Of a DNA stretch of 5,238 nt, positions 5,136-5,238 are shown one piece after another (the first letter of the stretch is position 1; each line of letters starts with the position of its first letter). Made by a program: the position numbers and the translations under genes. Below the pieces are notes generated by a model. That model was given only the letters and a program-made list of their open reading frames with translations, was not told the origin of the DNA and ran no database searches. The stretch spans positions 1 to 5,238 of the forward strand of contig VBQB01000027.1 of the NCBI GenBank assembly GCA_005887855.1. Direction: 5' to 3'. The DNA comes from Verrucomicrobiota bacterium. GTDB lineage: Bacteria > Verrucomicrobiota > Verrucomicrobiae > Chthoniobacterales > UBA10450.

Positions 5136-5238
5136 ATGATTACCGGCGCACACGTCCTCTTTAACAGCAAAGATCCCGAAGCAGATCGAACCTTCTTCCG
5201 CGATGTCCTGAGCTTTCGCTCCGTCGATGCAGGCGGCG
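5136..5238 (+). CDS. VOC/glyoxalase-superfamily protein, N-terminal fragment
   Basis: Thirty-four codons run to the right edge. The N-terminus ITGAHVLFNSKDPEADRTFF followed by RDVLSFRSVDAGG is typical of the first beta-alpha unit of vicinal-oxygen-chelate proteins (glyoxalase I, bleomycin-resistance and extradiol dioxygenase relatives). His6 sits where the first metal ligand of many members is found. The substrate cannot be told from this fragment, and many such proteins are uncharacterised. It starts 38 nt after yggU on the same strand, so cotranscription is possible. The spacer contains a 12-bp palindrome (cgccggccggcg, 5102-5113) but no clear ribosome site. Confidence 0.8.
   Translation, partial: MITGAHVLFNSKDPEADRTFFRDVLSFRSVDAGG

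Overview
The window looks like chromosomal DNA from a verrucomicrobium, most likely a soil lineage of the Chthoniobacterales. The best evidence is a pilus operon in which a small secreted protein resembling Akkermansia Amuc_1102 sits immediately before a PilM-like protein (Amuc_1101 type). Several short hairpin repeats scattered between genes fit this as well. The placement is an inference from gene content; there is no rRNA or other phylogenetic marker to confirm it. None of the seven gene starts has a clear Shine-Dalgarno sequence.

Layout, left to right. Positions 1-1636 (minus strand) hold the start of a type IV pilus-like operon: the Amuc_1102-like secreted protein, then pilM, which runs off the left edge. 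Positions about 1784-1937 (minus) are a small graveyard: a frameshifted remnant of the 3' end of a UDP-glucuronate decarboxylase gene, followed by a second copy of the 3' tail of the neighbouring secreted-protein gene. Positions 1913-2464 (minus) encode a 183-residue secreted protein of unknown function whose stop codon lies inside that remnant. Positions 2512-2631 form a MITE-like element with 19-bp terminal inverted repeats, an 8-bp flanking direct repeat and two internal hairpins with the same loop. Positions 2632-3591 (minus) encode the intact UDP-glucuronate decarboxylase. Positions 3645-3739 are a second, unrelated inverted-repeat element lying between the divergent uxs and trpS genes. 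The plus strand then carries trpS (3752-4714), a small hairpin repeat, a DUF167/YggU-family gene (4831-5097) and the first 34 codons of a VOC/glyoxalase-family gene (5136 to the right edge).

How it fits together. The pilus genes, the decarboxylase (UDP-xylose supply for surface glycans) and the secreted protein all concern the cell surface, but only the first two genes form an obvious operon. trpS, yggU and the VOC gene are a loose housekeeping series. The most interesting feature is the evidence that a uxs plus secreted-protein gene pair was once tandemly duplicated and that the second copy was almost entirely deleted, leaving both 3' ends in the original order. I see no defence system, CRISPR array, tRNA, rRNA or complete transposase gene.
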